64,000 nucleotides of DNA from JBCCBV01 sp039033855 (GCA_039033855.1 JBCCBV010000002.1:1-64000), one strand, 5' to 3'. Shown: positions 44,719 through 53,181, counted from the first letter of the stretch. Translations and numbers: made by a program. Notes: generated by a model from the sequence alone, not told the origin.

Positions 44719-45869
44719 TGTCGCGGCCTGGTGTATTGCCGCCCGTCATGCCACAGCCGCCCAAGAGCCAATCCAAACCGGCGTCGTTGAAGCCGCGCGC
44801 CACGCTCAAGCACGTCGCCGATCACGCGGGGGTCAGCGTCAGCACGGTTTCGGACATCCTCAACCGCGGCCTGGCCGACCAGTACACGCCCGAGATGCAG
44901 GAGCGGGTCCGCTCGTCGATGCGGGCGCTCGGGTACCGGCCCGCCCGCGAGGCTCAGAACCTGCGGCGTGGCTGGAGCAACAACGCCGGGGTTATTCTCA
45001 CCCACGGCTTCGAGAACCCCTACTACGCAAGGTTGCACAGCGCCCTCAAGCAGGCGCTCGAGGCCTTGCATTTGGTCGCCGACGTCGTGGTGATCGACCA
45101 GCGCGACGCGGTCAGGTTCAACGCCGCCATGGACCGGCTCGTAAGCCACGGCGTGAGCGGCTTGATTGTCGGCCCGCTGTACTACTGGGACGAAGCGCTG
45201 ATCGAATCGGTTCAAGTACGGGCCTTGCAGGACATCCCCGTTGTGTGCTTCGGCAGCGTACACGACCTTGAGGGGGTGGAGACGATCGTGCTGCCGGATC
45301 GAGCGGGCGGGCAGACCGCGGCCCAACGGCTGCTGACGCTTGGCCACAGGCGCATCGGATTCTTGGGCGCCTATGGCGCAGCAGACGCCGTGCGCGGGCG
45401 GGGCACGATGCAAGAAGGCTTCGAGGCTGCGCTTTTGGAAGCGGGCGTCACCGACCGCGCCTGGTTCATGCCAAGCCCTGACTCGGGCCGCTACGACACC
45501 GGATTCGAGGACGCCAAGGCGCTCGCCCACCGCTGGCGGGCCGCGCCCCAAGGCGAGCGCCCGACGGCCATCCTCTGTAAGAACGACCAGCTCGCGATCG
45601 CCTGCATCGCGGCGTTCGCCAAGTGCGGCGTGCGTGTGCCCGAGGACGTGTCGGTGATGGGCTACGACAACGTGCCGGAGTCGGCTTACACGGTGCCGTC
45701 TCTGGCCACGATCGACGGAGCCATGCACCACCGCACCGCCGAGATCGCCCGCCGGCTGGCCCACCGCATGGGCGGCGGCGGCGACAGCCCGGACCCGGCC
45801 GCTGTACCCGCGCCCAAGGTCATCCAGCGGGACTCTTTGGCGCGGTGCGAATCCGCCGAGTCAGGCTAA
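44715..45869 (+). CDS. LacI-family transcriptional regulator of the galactan locus
   Basis: A 384-residue repressor. The DNA-binding domain is at residues about 27-75 (TLKHVADHAGVSVSTVSDILNRG), with the hinge helix in REAQNLRRG. The periplasmic-binding-protein-like effector domain follows (VILTHGFENPYYARLHSAL, VSVMGYDNVPESAYTVPSLATI). It is the last gene of the GH2-GPH operon, overlapping GPH by 4 nt. An operator palindrome at that operon's promoter and two others nearby suggest autoregulation plus control of the whole locus. The inducer is probably galactose or a galacto-oligosaccharide. Confidence 0.92.
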   Translation: MMSRPGVLPPVMPQPPKSQSKPASLKPRATLKHVADHAGVSVSTVSDILNRGLADQYTPEMQERVRSSMRALGYRPAREAQNLRRGWSNNAGVILTHGFENPYYARLHSALKQALEALHLVADVVVIDQRDAVRFNAAMDRLVSHGVSGLIVGPLYYWDEALIESVQVRALQDIPVVCFGSVHDLEGVETIVLPDRAGGQTAAQRLLTLGHRRIGFLGAYGAADAVRGRGTMQEGFEAALLEAGVTDRAWFMPSPDSGRYDTGFEDAKALAHRWRAAPQGERPTAILCKNDQLAIACIAAFAKCGVRVPEDVSVMGYDNVPESAYTVPSLATIDGAMHHRTAEIARRLAHRMGGGGDSPDPAAVPAPKVIQRDSLARCESAESG

Positions 45870-45895
45870 AGAACGCAAAAACAAAGGAGCCGGGC

Positions 45896-45936
45896 TTGAC
45901 AGGGAAATGGCTCGCTGTACGCTATTGGAACGTTCC
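45896..45936 (+). promoter_or_regulatory. promoter plus LacI-type operator for the GH53 operon
   Basis: -35 TTGACA (45896-45901), 16-bp gap, -10 TACGCT (45918-45923), 3 bp, then GGAACGTTCC (45927-45936) inside TTGGAACGTTCCGAA. Same layout as the two other operator promoters in this locus. The leader to the ATG at 46014 is about 80 nt. Confidence 0.8.
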
Positions 45937-46013
45937 GAAATTGGCTCCGTCTCGCCCTTGCGCCAAACCGCCATCGTCGGCGCGCATCCCTCACGACTCA
46001 TCAGGAGGCTCTC

Positions 46014-46979
46014 ATGTTCTCACCCCGTCACAACAACTACTGCCAAGGCATTGGCGCCGCCCTGTTGCTAGGCGCCCTGTCCCCGGCGGCCGCGGCCGCG
46101 CCCTTTACCGAAGGCTTGCTCGACAACGGCGACGCGACGATCGCGATCGGCCAGTCGTTCGGACCCGGGATCGACCCCTTGCCATCGAGCCCCGGCCTGG
46201 GCCTGGGCGATCCCGTGCTGCTGACCGGCTTCGAGTTGGCGAGTGGCGGCGGCGGCGTAGGCGACGCCGAAACCCGACTCGCCATCCTTCCTGGCGCGTT
46301 CTACGACTTCAACGGCGACCCCGACGGGACCTTCTCTCCCACCGTGGCCGACGCCCTTGGCGTCTCTGACAACTCCTTCGATACCACCTCCCTCGCCTAC
46401 GGCGACGCGCTGGCCTACACCTTCGGCGCCGGCCTCGAAGTCGCGTTCGGTGACGTCTTGTCGGCCGTGCTCGTCACCGTCGATCCGGGCACCGACGTCA
46501 TCACGCCGCTCGAAGCCAGCGTGGCGTTCATCCGGTTCTTCGAGTCCTCGCCGGGCGTCTTCGATCCTGCGGCGAACTACGGCGGGACCGACAACTTCGA
46601 CGCCGGCGGCTTGTTCGGACCGCTCACCGGCGACGGTTTCGCCGTCGGCTCTTTCTCCGCAACCGACCTGAGCTTTGTCGCCACCTTTGTCGAAGCGACC
46701 AGTGGGCTCGAGGGCGACGCCAATGGGGACGGCGTTGTCGATTTGCTCGACTTCGACATACTGGCCGGCCACTTTGGCTCGGCCACCGGCAACGGCATCA
46801 CCGACGGCGACTTCAACGAAGACGGCGTGGTCGACCTCTTGGACTTCGACATACTCGCCGGCAACTTCGGGGCTTCGAGCCCCGCGGCGCTACTGGAAGC
46901 CGTGCCCGAACCCGCGTCATTAGGGGTGCTCGGGGTCGGGGCGGTCGTATGCCTGCGACGCCGTAAGCCACGCGGCTGA
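46014..46979 (+). CDS. PEP-CTERM protein with shared module and dockerin-like repeats
   Basis: A 321-residue secreted protein: a signal peptide (1-29), the shared module (about 31-225: AIGQSFGPGIDP, FYDFNGDPDGTFSPTVADALGV, LAYGDALAYTFGAGLEV, NYGGTDNFDA), and two dockerin type I-like calcium repeats. The repeats are at 234-255 and 265-287 (GDANGDGVVDLLDFDILAG and GDFNEDGVVDLLDFDILAG). A PEP-CTERM tail (VPEPAS, hydrophobic segment, RRRK) closes it. No catalytic domain. First gene of the GH53 operon, with a strong AGGAGG site. It may bind the polysaccharide or scaffold enzymes at the surface; this is inference. Confidence 0.87.
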   Translation: MFSPRHNNYCQGIGAALLLGALSPAAAAAPFTEGLLDNGDATIAIGQSFGPGIDPLPSSPGLGLGDPVLLTGFELASGGGGVGDAETRLAILPGAFYDFNGDPDGTFSPTVADALGVSDNSFDTTSLAYGDALAYTFGAGLEVAFGDVLSAVLVTVDPGTDVITPLEASVAFIRFFESSPGVFDPAANYGGTDNFDAGGLFGPLTGDGFAVGSFSATDLSFVATFVEATSGLEGDANGDGVVDLLDFDILAGHFGSATGNGITDGDFNEDGVVDLLDFDILAGNFGASSPAALLEAVPEPASLGVLGVGAVVCLRRRKPRG

Positions 46980-47069
46980 AACGGGGTGTGACCTCCGGCC
47001 GAGAGCCGCCCGACGGCGACTCCCGGCTTTGCACAACGGGCCTTCGACTCAAGCCGCCGAGAGCTTCCC

Positions 47070-47879
47070 ATGCGAACCGCACGCGCCTTCACGCTAATCG
47101 AACTGCTGGTCGTCATCGCGATCATCGCCTTGCTCATCGGGATATTGCTCCCGGCGCTCAGCGCGGCCCGCAACGCCGCGCGCGACTCGGTTTGCCTCTC
47201 CAACCAAAGGCAGATCGGCATCGGCCTGCTGACCTACGCCGGCGACTACGACCAGGACGTTCCGCTGGGATATCTCAACGGCATCAACTTCAGTTACGCG
47301 CTGTATTCGAAGACATTCGACACCACCACCGGCTGGGGCAACCTTTACCAGGCGATCCCGGCGCTCCAGAGTCCCGACCTGTGGATTTGCCCCAGGGCCC
47401 AGGGGCCGGACTTTCTGATCGAGCAGGCCTCGGCGAGCGCCTTCCCGCCCCCGCCGCCCGGGACCTCGGCCCCCGACGACGTCGCCGGGCTCTACATGAG
47501 CCGGCCCTATGCACGTCAGAACGAGTGGCCGTACTGGAACTGGTTGCCGGGCACGGCGCCCAGCGCCACATCGATCCCCGCGAACCTCGACAGCGACCGC
47601 ATCGACAGCGGCGTCGCCGTGTTCGCCGACAACTTCGACGGCGTCGACATGATCGACGGCCGCCACGAGCAAGGGGTCAACACGGCGTATGGCGACGGCA
47701 GCGCAACCTTTTTACGCCGCGACGAGAAACTCCAGGCAAACCAAGACGAGCTCGATCTCGCCTCTGCCGACACAATCGCCGAAGGGTCGCTGGATGATGT
47801 GTTCGACGCGTCCCCCGGGCTGACTGCGCCGGGGCGCCAGCAAGTGGCGTTCGCCGCATGGCCCTTGCTAGACCGCTGA
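47070..47879 (+). CDS. type II pseudopilin-like secreted protein
   Basis: A 269-residue protein beginning with the prepilin motif ARAFTLIELLVVIAIIALLIGILLPAL, in which the conserved Glu follows the processing site. The C-terminal domain resembles the planctomycete DUF1559/prepilin-like group (AARDSVCLSNQRQIGIGLLTYAGDYD; later GVNTAYGDGSATFLRRDE, a common closing strand). Such proteins are expected to be cleaved by a prepilin peptidase and are abundant in planctomycetes. It sits 90 bp after the PEP-CTERM gene and 38 bp before GH53, clearly in the same operon, so it may help in export or surface capture of galactan. Confidence 0.85.
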   Translation: MRTARAFTLIELLVVIAIIALLIGILLPALSAARNAARDSVCLSNQRQIGIGLLTYAGDYDQDVPLGYLNGINFSYALYSKTFDTTTGWGNLYQAIPALQSPDLWICPRAQGPDFLIEQASASAFPPPPPGTSAPDDVAGLYMSRPYARQNEWPYWNWLPGTAPSATSIPANLDSDRIDSGVAVFADNFDGVDMIDGRHEQGVNTAYGDGSATFLRRDEKLQANQDELDLASADTIAEGSLDDVFDASPGLTAPGRQQVAFAAWPLLDR

Positions 47880-47917
47880 CCGATCGTTGGATTGTTCGCC
47901 CCACTTGGCCTGACCCT

Positions 47918-49903
47918 ATGCCCCCCCTTTTGACCCAGACACGATCTCTGCTCGTCGCCGCCTCGCTGCTGCCAGTTGGGTTGTCGGCGCGGGCGGACCC
48001 GTCGGGTTTCATGAACGGCGTCGATGTCTCCGCCTTGGCGGCGCTCGAAGCCGACGGCGCCTTTTATCGGGACGAGGCCGGCGCCACCGGCGACGCCCTG
48101 CAAATCCTCCGCGACCAGGGCGCCGACTGGTTCCGTTTGCGATTGTTCGTCGATCCCAACGGTCAGGGCCAGGTCGTCAACGACCTCCAGTACACCCTCG
48201 CCATGGCCCAACGCGTGAAGGCCTCGGGCGCCAACCTGCTGCTCGACTTCCATTACTCCGACACCTGGGCCGACCCCGGCCAACAGACCAAGCCCGCCGC
48301 GTGGCAGGGCTTGAGCTTCCCGCAACTCGAAACGCAGGTGCGTGATTACACCCGCGACGTGCTCGACCAGATGCAGGCCGCGGGCGTGATGCCCCAGGCC
48401 GTACAACTCGGCAACGAGATCCAGACCGGCATGATCTGGGATCACGGCCGGCTCTACGCCACGCCGGGACAACAGTCGGCCGAGTTCGACCGCTTGGCCG
48501 ACCTGCTGGCCGCCGCGGCTCAAGGGGTCGACCAGGCCGCCGCCGACAGCGCAGTTGCCCCGCAGAAGATGATCCACTTTGGGCAGGCCGACAACTGGGG
48601 CGCGACGTCCTTCTTCTTCGACCGGATCAACAGCCGCGGCGTCGAGTACGACAGCATCGGGTTCAGCTACTACCCGCGGTTCCACGGCACCATCGATGAG
48701 GTTCGGTTCAACCTTGAGCAGACCGCCGCCACCTACGGCAAGCCGGTTGTTCTGGCGGAAGTCGGCTTCGCCTATTCGGGCCCACAGTTCGAGCCACAGC
48801 AGGAGCAGTTTGTCTTCGACGTCACGCCCACAGGCCAAGCCGCGTTTACCGAAGCCGTGATGGACGCCGTGATCGACCTGCCCAACGGCCTGGGCGCCGG
48901 CGTGTTCTGGTGGCACGGCGACGCGGTCCCGACCAACTCCGGTTTGGCCTGGAACGGAGGGCGCCTGGGCCTTTTCGATCAGGCTCGCCAGGTGCTGCCC
49001 GCCGCGGCCGTGCTCGGCTACGACCCCGACGCACCCGCCGTCCAATTCACCGAGGGCATCGCGGACCCGGGCACGCCCTCCGACGCCTACGGCCAATCGT
49101 TCGCACCAGGCATCGACCCGCGCTTCAACCCGGCACTGCAAGCCGGCGACGCGGTCACCCTTGCCGAGGTGGCATTCGCGAGCGGGGGCCAAGGCGGCTT
49201 CGCCGCCACACGCCTGCTGCTGGTGGACGGCGTCGCGCAGGGTTTGTCGCTCACCGACGGGTTATCACCGGGCGATCCCGGCTTCCTCGCCCTGTCCGAA
49301 AACGCCCTCGACACCGACGCGCTTGCGTACGGCGACGACATGGTCTTCACCTTCGGCCCGGGCATCGACCTCGATTATTTCGACACCCTCTCCGCTCTGT
49401 TTGTCGTTGAAAGCGCCGTCGGCGTCTACGACTTGGTGCCCGTAAGCACCGCCTTTATCGAGTTCATCGAGCCCTCGCCGGGCACGTTCATCCCTGTCAA
49501 CAACTATGGCGGCGCGAACAACCTCCAAGGCACGGCGTTCTTCAGCAGCGGCGGCGGCAACCCCGTGCTTACCGGCGCCAACGATGCGTTCGACTTGAGC
49601 TTCCGCGCCACGTTCCTCGTGCCCGGTGCGGCCCTGCCGGGCGACGCCAATGGAGACGGCGCGGTCGATCTGCTCGACTTCGACGTGCTGGCCCAGAACT
49701 TCGGCAGCGCCACCTCCGCCGGCGCTTCGAGTGGAGACTTCAACGGCGACGGCGCGGTGGACCTTCTCGACTTCGACGTACTGGCGCAGAACTTCGGCGC
49801 CACATCGCCGGGCGTCGTGCCCGAACCCGCCTCCGCGGCTCTCCTTGGCCTGGGCTGCGCGGCGCTGGTCCGCACACGCCGGGCGCGCCGCCCGCTCCCG
49901 TAA
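47918..49903 (+). CDS. GH53 endo-beta-1,4-galactanase with extra module, dockerin repeats and PEP-CTERM
   Basis: A 661-residue exported enzyme. A signal peptide (1-26) is followed by the GH53 barrel (30-368) with acid/base E167 in QLGNEIQTGM and nucleophile E281 in VLAEVGFAYSG, plus DFHYSDTWADP. The shared module of this locus is at 376-566 (YGQSFAPGIDPRFNPAL, LAYGDDMVFTFGPGIDL, NYGGANNLQG). Two dockerin-like repeats (575-596, 607-627; DGAVDLLDFDVLAQNFG) and a PEP-CTERM tail (634-659) complete it. It should hydrolyse beta-1,4-galactan/type I arabinogalactan at the cell surface. ATG at 47918 chosen to start directly with the signal peptide. Confidence 0.9.
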   Translation: MPPLLTQTRSLLVAASLLPVGLSARADPSGFMNGVDVSALAALEADGAFYRDEAGATGDALQILRDQGADWFRLRLFVDPNGQGQVVNDLQYTLAMAQRVKASGANLLLDFHYSDTWADPGQQTKPAAWQGLSFPQLETQVRDYTRDVLDQMQAAGVMPQAVQLGNEIQTGMIWDHGRLYATPGQQSAEFDRLADLLAAAAQGVDQAAADSAVAPQKMIHFGQADNWGATSFFFDRINSRGVEYDSIGFSYYPRFHGTIDEVRFNLEQTAATYGKPVVLAEVGFAYSGPQFEPQQEQFVFDVTPTGQAAFTEAVMDAVIDLPNGLGAGVFWWHGDAVPTNSGLAWNGGRLGLFDQARQVLPAAAVLGYDPDAPAVQFTEGIADPGTPSDAYGQSFAPGIDPRFNPALQAGDAVTLAEVAFASGGQGGFAATRLLLVDGVAQGLSLTDGLSPGDPGFLALSENALDTDALAYGDDMVFTFGPGIDLDYFDTLSALFVVESAVGVYDLVPVSTAFIEFIEPSPGTFIPVNNYGGANNLQGTAFFSSGGGNPVLTGANDAFDLSFRATFLVPGAALPGDANGDGAVDLLDFDVLAQNFGSATSAGASSGDFNGDGAVDLLDFDVLAQNFGATSPGVVPEPASAALLGLGCAALVRTRRARRPLP

Positions 49904-49957
49904 GCCTTTTCTGTCCACAGGCCCGTCGGCCCTCTACTCCCCACGCGAGCGAAACGC

Positions 49958-51073
49958 ATGCCCAACCGCATTCACTTGTTCCTGACCCGGTGCTTGGCCC
50001 TGTCTATATCCCTGAGCGCCGGCGCCGGTTGCGCCCAGCCGCAGAGCCCCGATCCGTTCATGCGCGGCGCCGACATCTCTGCGCTCAAGACGCTGGAAGA
50101 CGACGGAGCCGTGTACCGCCACCCCGACGGCACGCCAGGCGACGCGCTGGCCGTCATGACCGAGCAGGGGCTCAACTGGTACCGCCTGCGCATCTTCGTG
50201 GACCCCGACGGTGTGGGCGTCGTCAACAACGACCTGGCCTACACCACCGCCCTGGCGAAACGCATCAAAGACGCCGGCGGCGCCTTATTGCTCGACTTCC
50301 ACTACTCCGACACTTGGGCTGACCCCGGCAAGCAGTACAAGCCCAAGGCGTGGGAAGGCTTGGGCTTCGAGGCGCTCACCGCGCAGGTCGAGTCCTACAC
50401 GCGCGAGGTTGTCGAACACCTCGCAGCGGCCGAAGCGTCGCCAGACATGGTGCAGATCGGCAACGAGATCACCGCGGGCATGCTCTGGCCCGAAGGGCGA
50501 TTGTGGGTGGAGGGTGAAGACCAGGACGCCGCGTTCGACCGCTTGGCCAAGCTGCTAGAGGCCGGCATGCAAGGCGTGCGGACCGCATCGATCGACGCGC
50601 CCACGCCCAGGCTCATGGTGCACATCGCCCGCGGAGACCGCTGGCACGAAAGCGAATTCTTCTTCCGAAAACTCGCCGAACGGAACCTCGACTTCGATGT
50701 CATCGGTTACAGCTACTACCCACGATTTCACGGCACGGTCGCCGAGCTGCGCGATAACTTCCACCGCACCGCCGAGGCGTTCCAGAAGCCCATCGTCCTC
50801 GTCGAGTTCGGCTTCGCATACACCGGCGGCGAGTTCGAGCCCAACCACGAGTCGTTCGAGTACCCGGTAACCATTCGTGGGCAGAACGAGCTCACGCGAG
50901 ACGTCATCCGCGTGGTCCGGGAGACGCCGCACGGCCTGGGCAAGGGCGTGTTCTGGTGGCACGCCGCCGCAACCCCCACCGACTCGGGCCTCGCCTGGGA
51001 AGGCGGGCGACTCGGCCTGTTCGACGACAACGGGCGGGCCCTCCCCGCGATGACCACGCTTGGCAGGCACTGA
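49958..51073 (+). CDS. GH53 endo-beta-1,4-galactanase, lipoprotein form
   Basis: A 371-residue single-domain GH53 enzyme, closely similar to the barrel of the preceding gene (DFHYSDTWADP, GYSYYPRFHGT, FWWHAAATPTDSGLAW). Acid/base is E170 (QIGNEITAGM), nucleophile E283 (LVEFGFAYTG). The signal peptide ends GAGC with Cys25, so it may be lipid-anchored rather than surface-sorted by PEP-CTERM. Last gene of the operon. Likely acts on shorter galactan released by the first enzyme; the two probably arose by duplication, one keeping only the catalytic domain. Confidence 0.9.
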   Translation: MPNRIHLFLTRCLALSISLSAGAGCAQPQSPDPFMRGADISALKTLEDDGAVYRHPDGTPGDALAVMTEQGLNWYRLRIFVDPDGVGVVNNDLAYTTALAKRIKDAGGALLLDFHYSDTWADPGKQYKPKAWEGLGFEALTAQVESYTREVVEHLAAAEASPDMVQIGNEITAGMLWPEGRLWVEGEDQDAAFDRLAKLLEAGMQGVRTASIDAPTPRLMVHIARGDRWHESEFFFRKLAERNLDFDVIGYSYYPRFHGTVAELRDNFHRTAEAFQKPIVLVEFGFAYTGGEFEPNHESFEYPVTIRGQNELTRDVIRVVRETPHGLGKGVFWWHAAATPTDSGLAWEGGRLGLFDDNGRALPAMTTLGRH

Positions 51074-51100
51074 TCACGCCGGCGTGGTGTTTCGAGACAT

Positions 51101-51133
51101 CGTAGGGGTTCAGAAGTCGGCCGAAGTCACATC
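51101..51133 (+). repeat. 33-bp IS-end-like sequence, left copy
   Basis: Matches the sequence at 53149-53181 at 26 of 33 positions without gaps, beginning CGTAGGGGTTCA and ending ACATC, in the same orientation. It lies 27 bp after the GH53 stop. The region from here to 51331 (about 200 bp) has no supported gene; it contains a 9-bp tandem duplication (CGCCGGTGT) near 51251. Confidence 0.65.
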
Positions 51134-51331
51134 TAACGGTGGGCACGTGATTTACGGTTGGGCTGAGTTTTGAGCCCTTACGGGTTAGGCCAAACCCAAG
51201 CGACCTTCGGCGGCCGTAAGCAAGAGTCAACACTATCTTCCGATACATCCACGCCGGTGTCGCCGGTGTTGGCACGCCAGAGCTAATCGTGCGCCGTCGA
51301 CATTTCATACTTCTCACACGATTTAAACACA

Positions 51332-53029
51332 ATGAATTCTTGCGTTTCCGCGACATCACGCCAGCGTCCTAGCGTCGAAATAAACCGGATTTTCCGCATC
51401 GCCGTCGGGGTGGCATTAGCTTGGACCACGATGGTCGGGCCGACGACACAGGCCGATTCCGTAGTCTCTTCGCAGGCTCCTTCTGTGCTGGTCCTCATGG
51501 CCGAGGACATGGGTCTGCAGTTGGGCTGCTACGGTGACTACACGGTTCCAACGCCGAATATCGACGCGCTCGCGAAGCGTGGTGTCCTTTTCCAAAATGC
51601 CTACGCCACTTCTCCCACATGCAGTCCCGCGCGGGCTAGCTTCTACACCGGGCTCTATCCGCATCAACACGGGCATTACGGGCTAGGGGATGAATACGGC
51701 TTCGAGGTGCACCCCGGCGTCCCTACCCTCAACGAACGCCTCCGCACGGCCGGCGTGCCTTCCGGGGTGACATATAAAGTCCATGTCAACCCCCGGCCGC
51801 GATTCCGATTCGACCACGACTTTACCCACGACTGGTTTCGTCGGCAGGGCTCACACCCGTGGGACATATCGAGGGCCGTCGAGGCGTTTGCAGACGTGCT
51901 CGATGAGTTACCAAACGACCAGCCATTTTTCTTCCAGGCCAATTCACACGACACCCATAAGCCGTTCGTTGGCGGCCGCTTCGATCACCTCCGGCCAAAA
52001 GTTAGTGACCTTGGCGAGCCCTATCGTGAGCTGACGGCCGACGACCGTGTAATGCTGCCGTCCGTGCCGAACGACATCGCCGGGACCACGGCCTTCTTCC
52101 GCGAACAGGCGCAGTACTACAACGCCGTTCAGCGGTTCGATTGGACTGTTGGGAAATATCTCGCAGCTTTAGAAGCGTCGGGTCGCGCGGACGATACGAT
52201 CGTGATTCTCACTGCCGACCACGGTCCACCGCTGACGCGCGGGAAGCTATCGACATACGAGTTGGGGCTCCGCGTGCCGCTGATCGTGGTTTGGCCCGGC
52301 GTGGCCGCTCCGGGAGAGACCCGCGACGCGCTGGTTAGCCACGTCGATCTCAGCCCAACGATTGACGATGTGTTAGGGCTAACAACGCCCGAAGGGTTAG
52401 CGGGTATGAGCCTACGGCCGCTGCTAAGAGATCCCGACGCGGCGTGGCGCGATTACGCAATCGGTCAGTTTTTCGCTCACACCACATACCGACAACTTCA
52501 TCCCAGCTACACCATCCGTGATGGTCGATTCAAACTCTTGGTCAACCTGAGGTCTGCTACAGGCCCGCTTCGCGGCGAGGATGCCAAGATGGTAATCCCC
52601 GCTAACAGCAGCGACTACTTTGCCGGAATCCGGTCGCCGTCCGATACCCTCGCTCACGCGGTTTATGCTCGAATAACCAATCGGCCCGCCGTTGAGTTGT
52701 ACGACCTAGAAGACGACCCGTCCGAGTTTCACAACCTAGCCGAAGATCCAGACTACGCCGACGTGCGTGCTCGGCTTGAGGACGGACTGCTGGGGTTCCG
52801 CGAAGCGACGGACGACCCGTTTCTCGACGAAGATAAGCTCCAAGCCTTCATGGATCACTACCAGCAGAAGCAGGACGAGATCGTGGCTTGGATAGAAGCT
52901 AATCCCGATGGCAATATGTGGCGTGACGCGGTCCGGCGTGGTGATCAATCGCGATGGCGCGTGCCTTGGAAGCCCTCGGGTTCACCGCCTACGCGGCTCT
53001 TCGGGGAAGGCCCTGAGCCCGGGGCCTAA
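51332..53029 (+). CDS. formylglycine-dependent sulfatase
   Basis: A 565-residue exported sulfatase. A signal peptide of about 42 residues is followed by the N-terminal metal site VLMAEDMGLQLGCYGD. The formylglycine motif is C97-S-P-A-R in SPTCSPARASFYTGLYPHQHG; further motifs are SHDTHKPF and TILTADHGPP-like ILTADHGPPLTRGK. It resembles the heparan N-sulfatase-like group (S1_8), but substrate is uncertain; here it could remove sulfate from a marine galactan. The third-position base use is visibly less GC-rich than neighbouring genes, suggesting a different origin. Flanked by two IS-end-like copies. Confidence 0.9.
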   Translation: MNSCVSATSRQRPSVEINRIFRIAVGVALAWTTMVGPTTQADSVVSSQAPSVLVLMAEDMGLQLGCYGDYTVPTPNIDALAKRGVLFQNAYATSPTCSPARASFYTGLYPHQHGHYGLGDEYGFEVHPGVPTLNERLRTAGVPSGVTYKVHVNPRPRFRFDHDFTHDWFRRQGSHPWDISRAVEAFADVLDELPNDQPFFFQANSHDTHKPFVGGRFDHLRPKVSDLGEPYRELTADDRVMLPSVPNDIAGTTAFFREQAQYYNAVQRFDWTVGKYLAALEASGRADDTIVILTADHGPPLTRGKLSTYELGLRVPLIVVWPGVAAPGETRDALVSHVDLSPTIDDVLGLTTPEGLAGMSLRPLLRDPDAAWRDYAIGQFFAHTTYRQLHPSYTIRDGRFKLLVNLRSATGPLRGEDAKMVIPANSSDYFAGIRSPSDTLAHAVYARITNRPAVELYDLEDDPSEFHNLAEDPDYADVRARLEDGLLGFREATDDPFLDEDKLQAFMDHYQQKQDEIVAWIEANPDGNMWRDAVRRGDQSRWRVPWKPSGSPPTRLFGEGPEPGA

Positions 53030-53035
53030 AGCTTG

Positions 53036-53152
53036 ATGCCCGACCGCCCCACCCAATCGAAGGTCCCTCTCCGGAAACGCCTGGCCTTGGGGGTCGGAGG
53101 GCTGCCCGCGTTCTTCGGATACGCCGGGGTCAGTATCCTCGTCTACCCCGTA
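53036..53152 (+). pseudogene. truncated GPH-type symporter (N-terminal 39 codons)
   Basis: ATG at 53036 opens a reading frame whose residues 10-39 (VPLRKRLALGVGG..., ending SILVYPV) match the start of the GPH symporter at 43186-44718 at 20 of 30 positions. Similarity stops exactly where the second IS-end-like sequence begins (53149), so the gene was cut by insertion. It is evidence for a second sugar transporter formerly downstream of the sulfatase. Confidence 0.8.
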
Positions 53153-53181
53153 GGGGTTCAAAACTTGACCGACGCGACATC
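53149..53181 (+). repeat. 33-bp IS-end-like sequence, right copy
   Basis: Direct copy (26/33) of 51101-51133, at the breakpoint of the truncated symporter gene. Together with the transposase remnant to its right it is best read as an outer end of an insertion element. Confidence 0.65.

Noticed and set aside
51075..51086. CACGCCGGCGTG palindrome after the second GH53 gene as a terminator
   Set aside because: It has no loop and no T-run; at most a weak hairpin.
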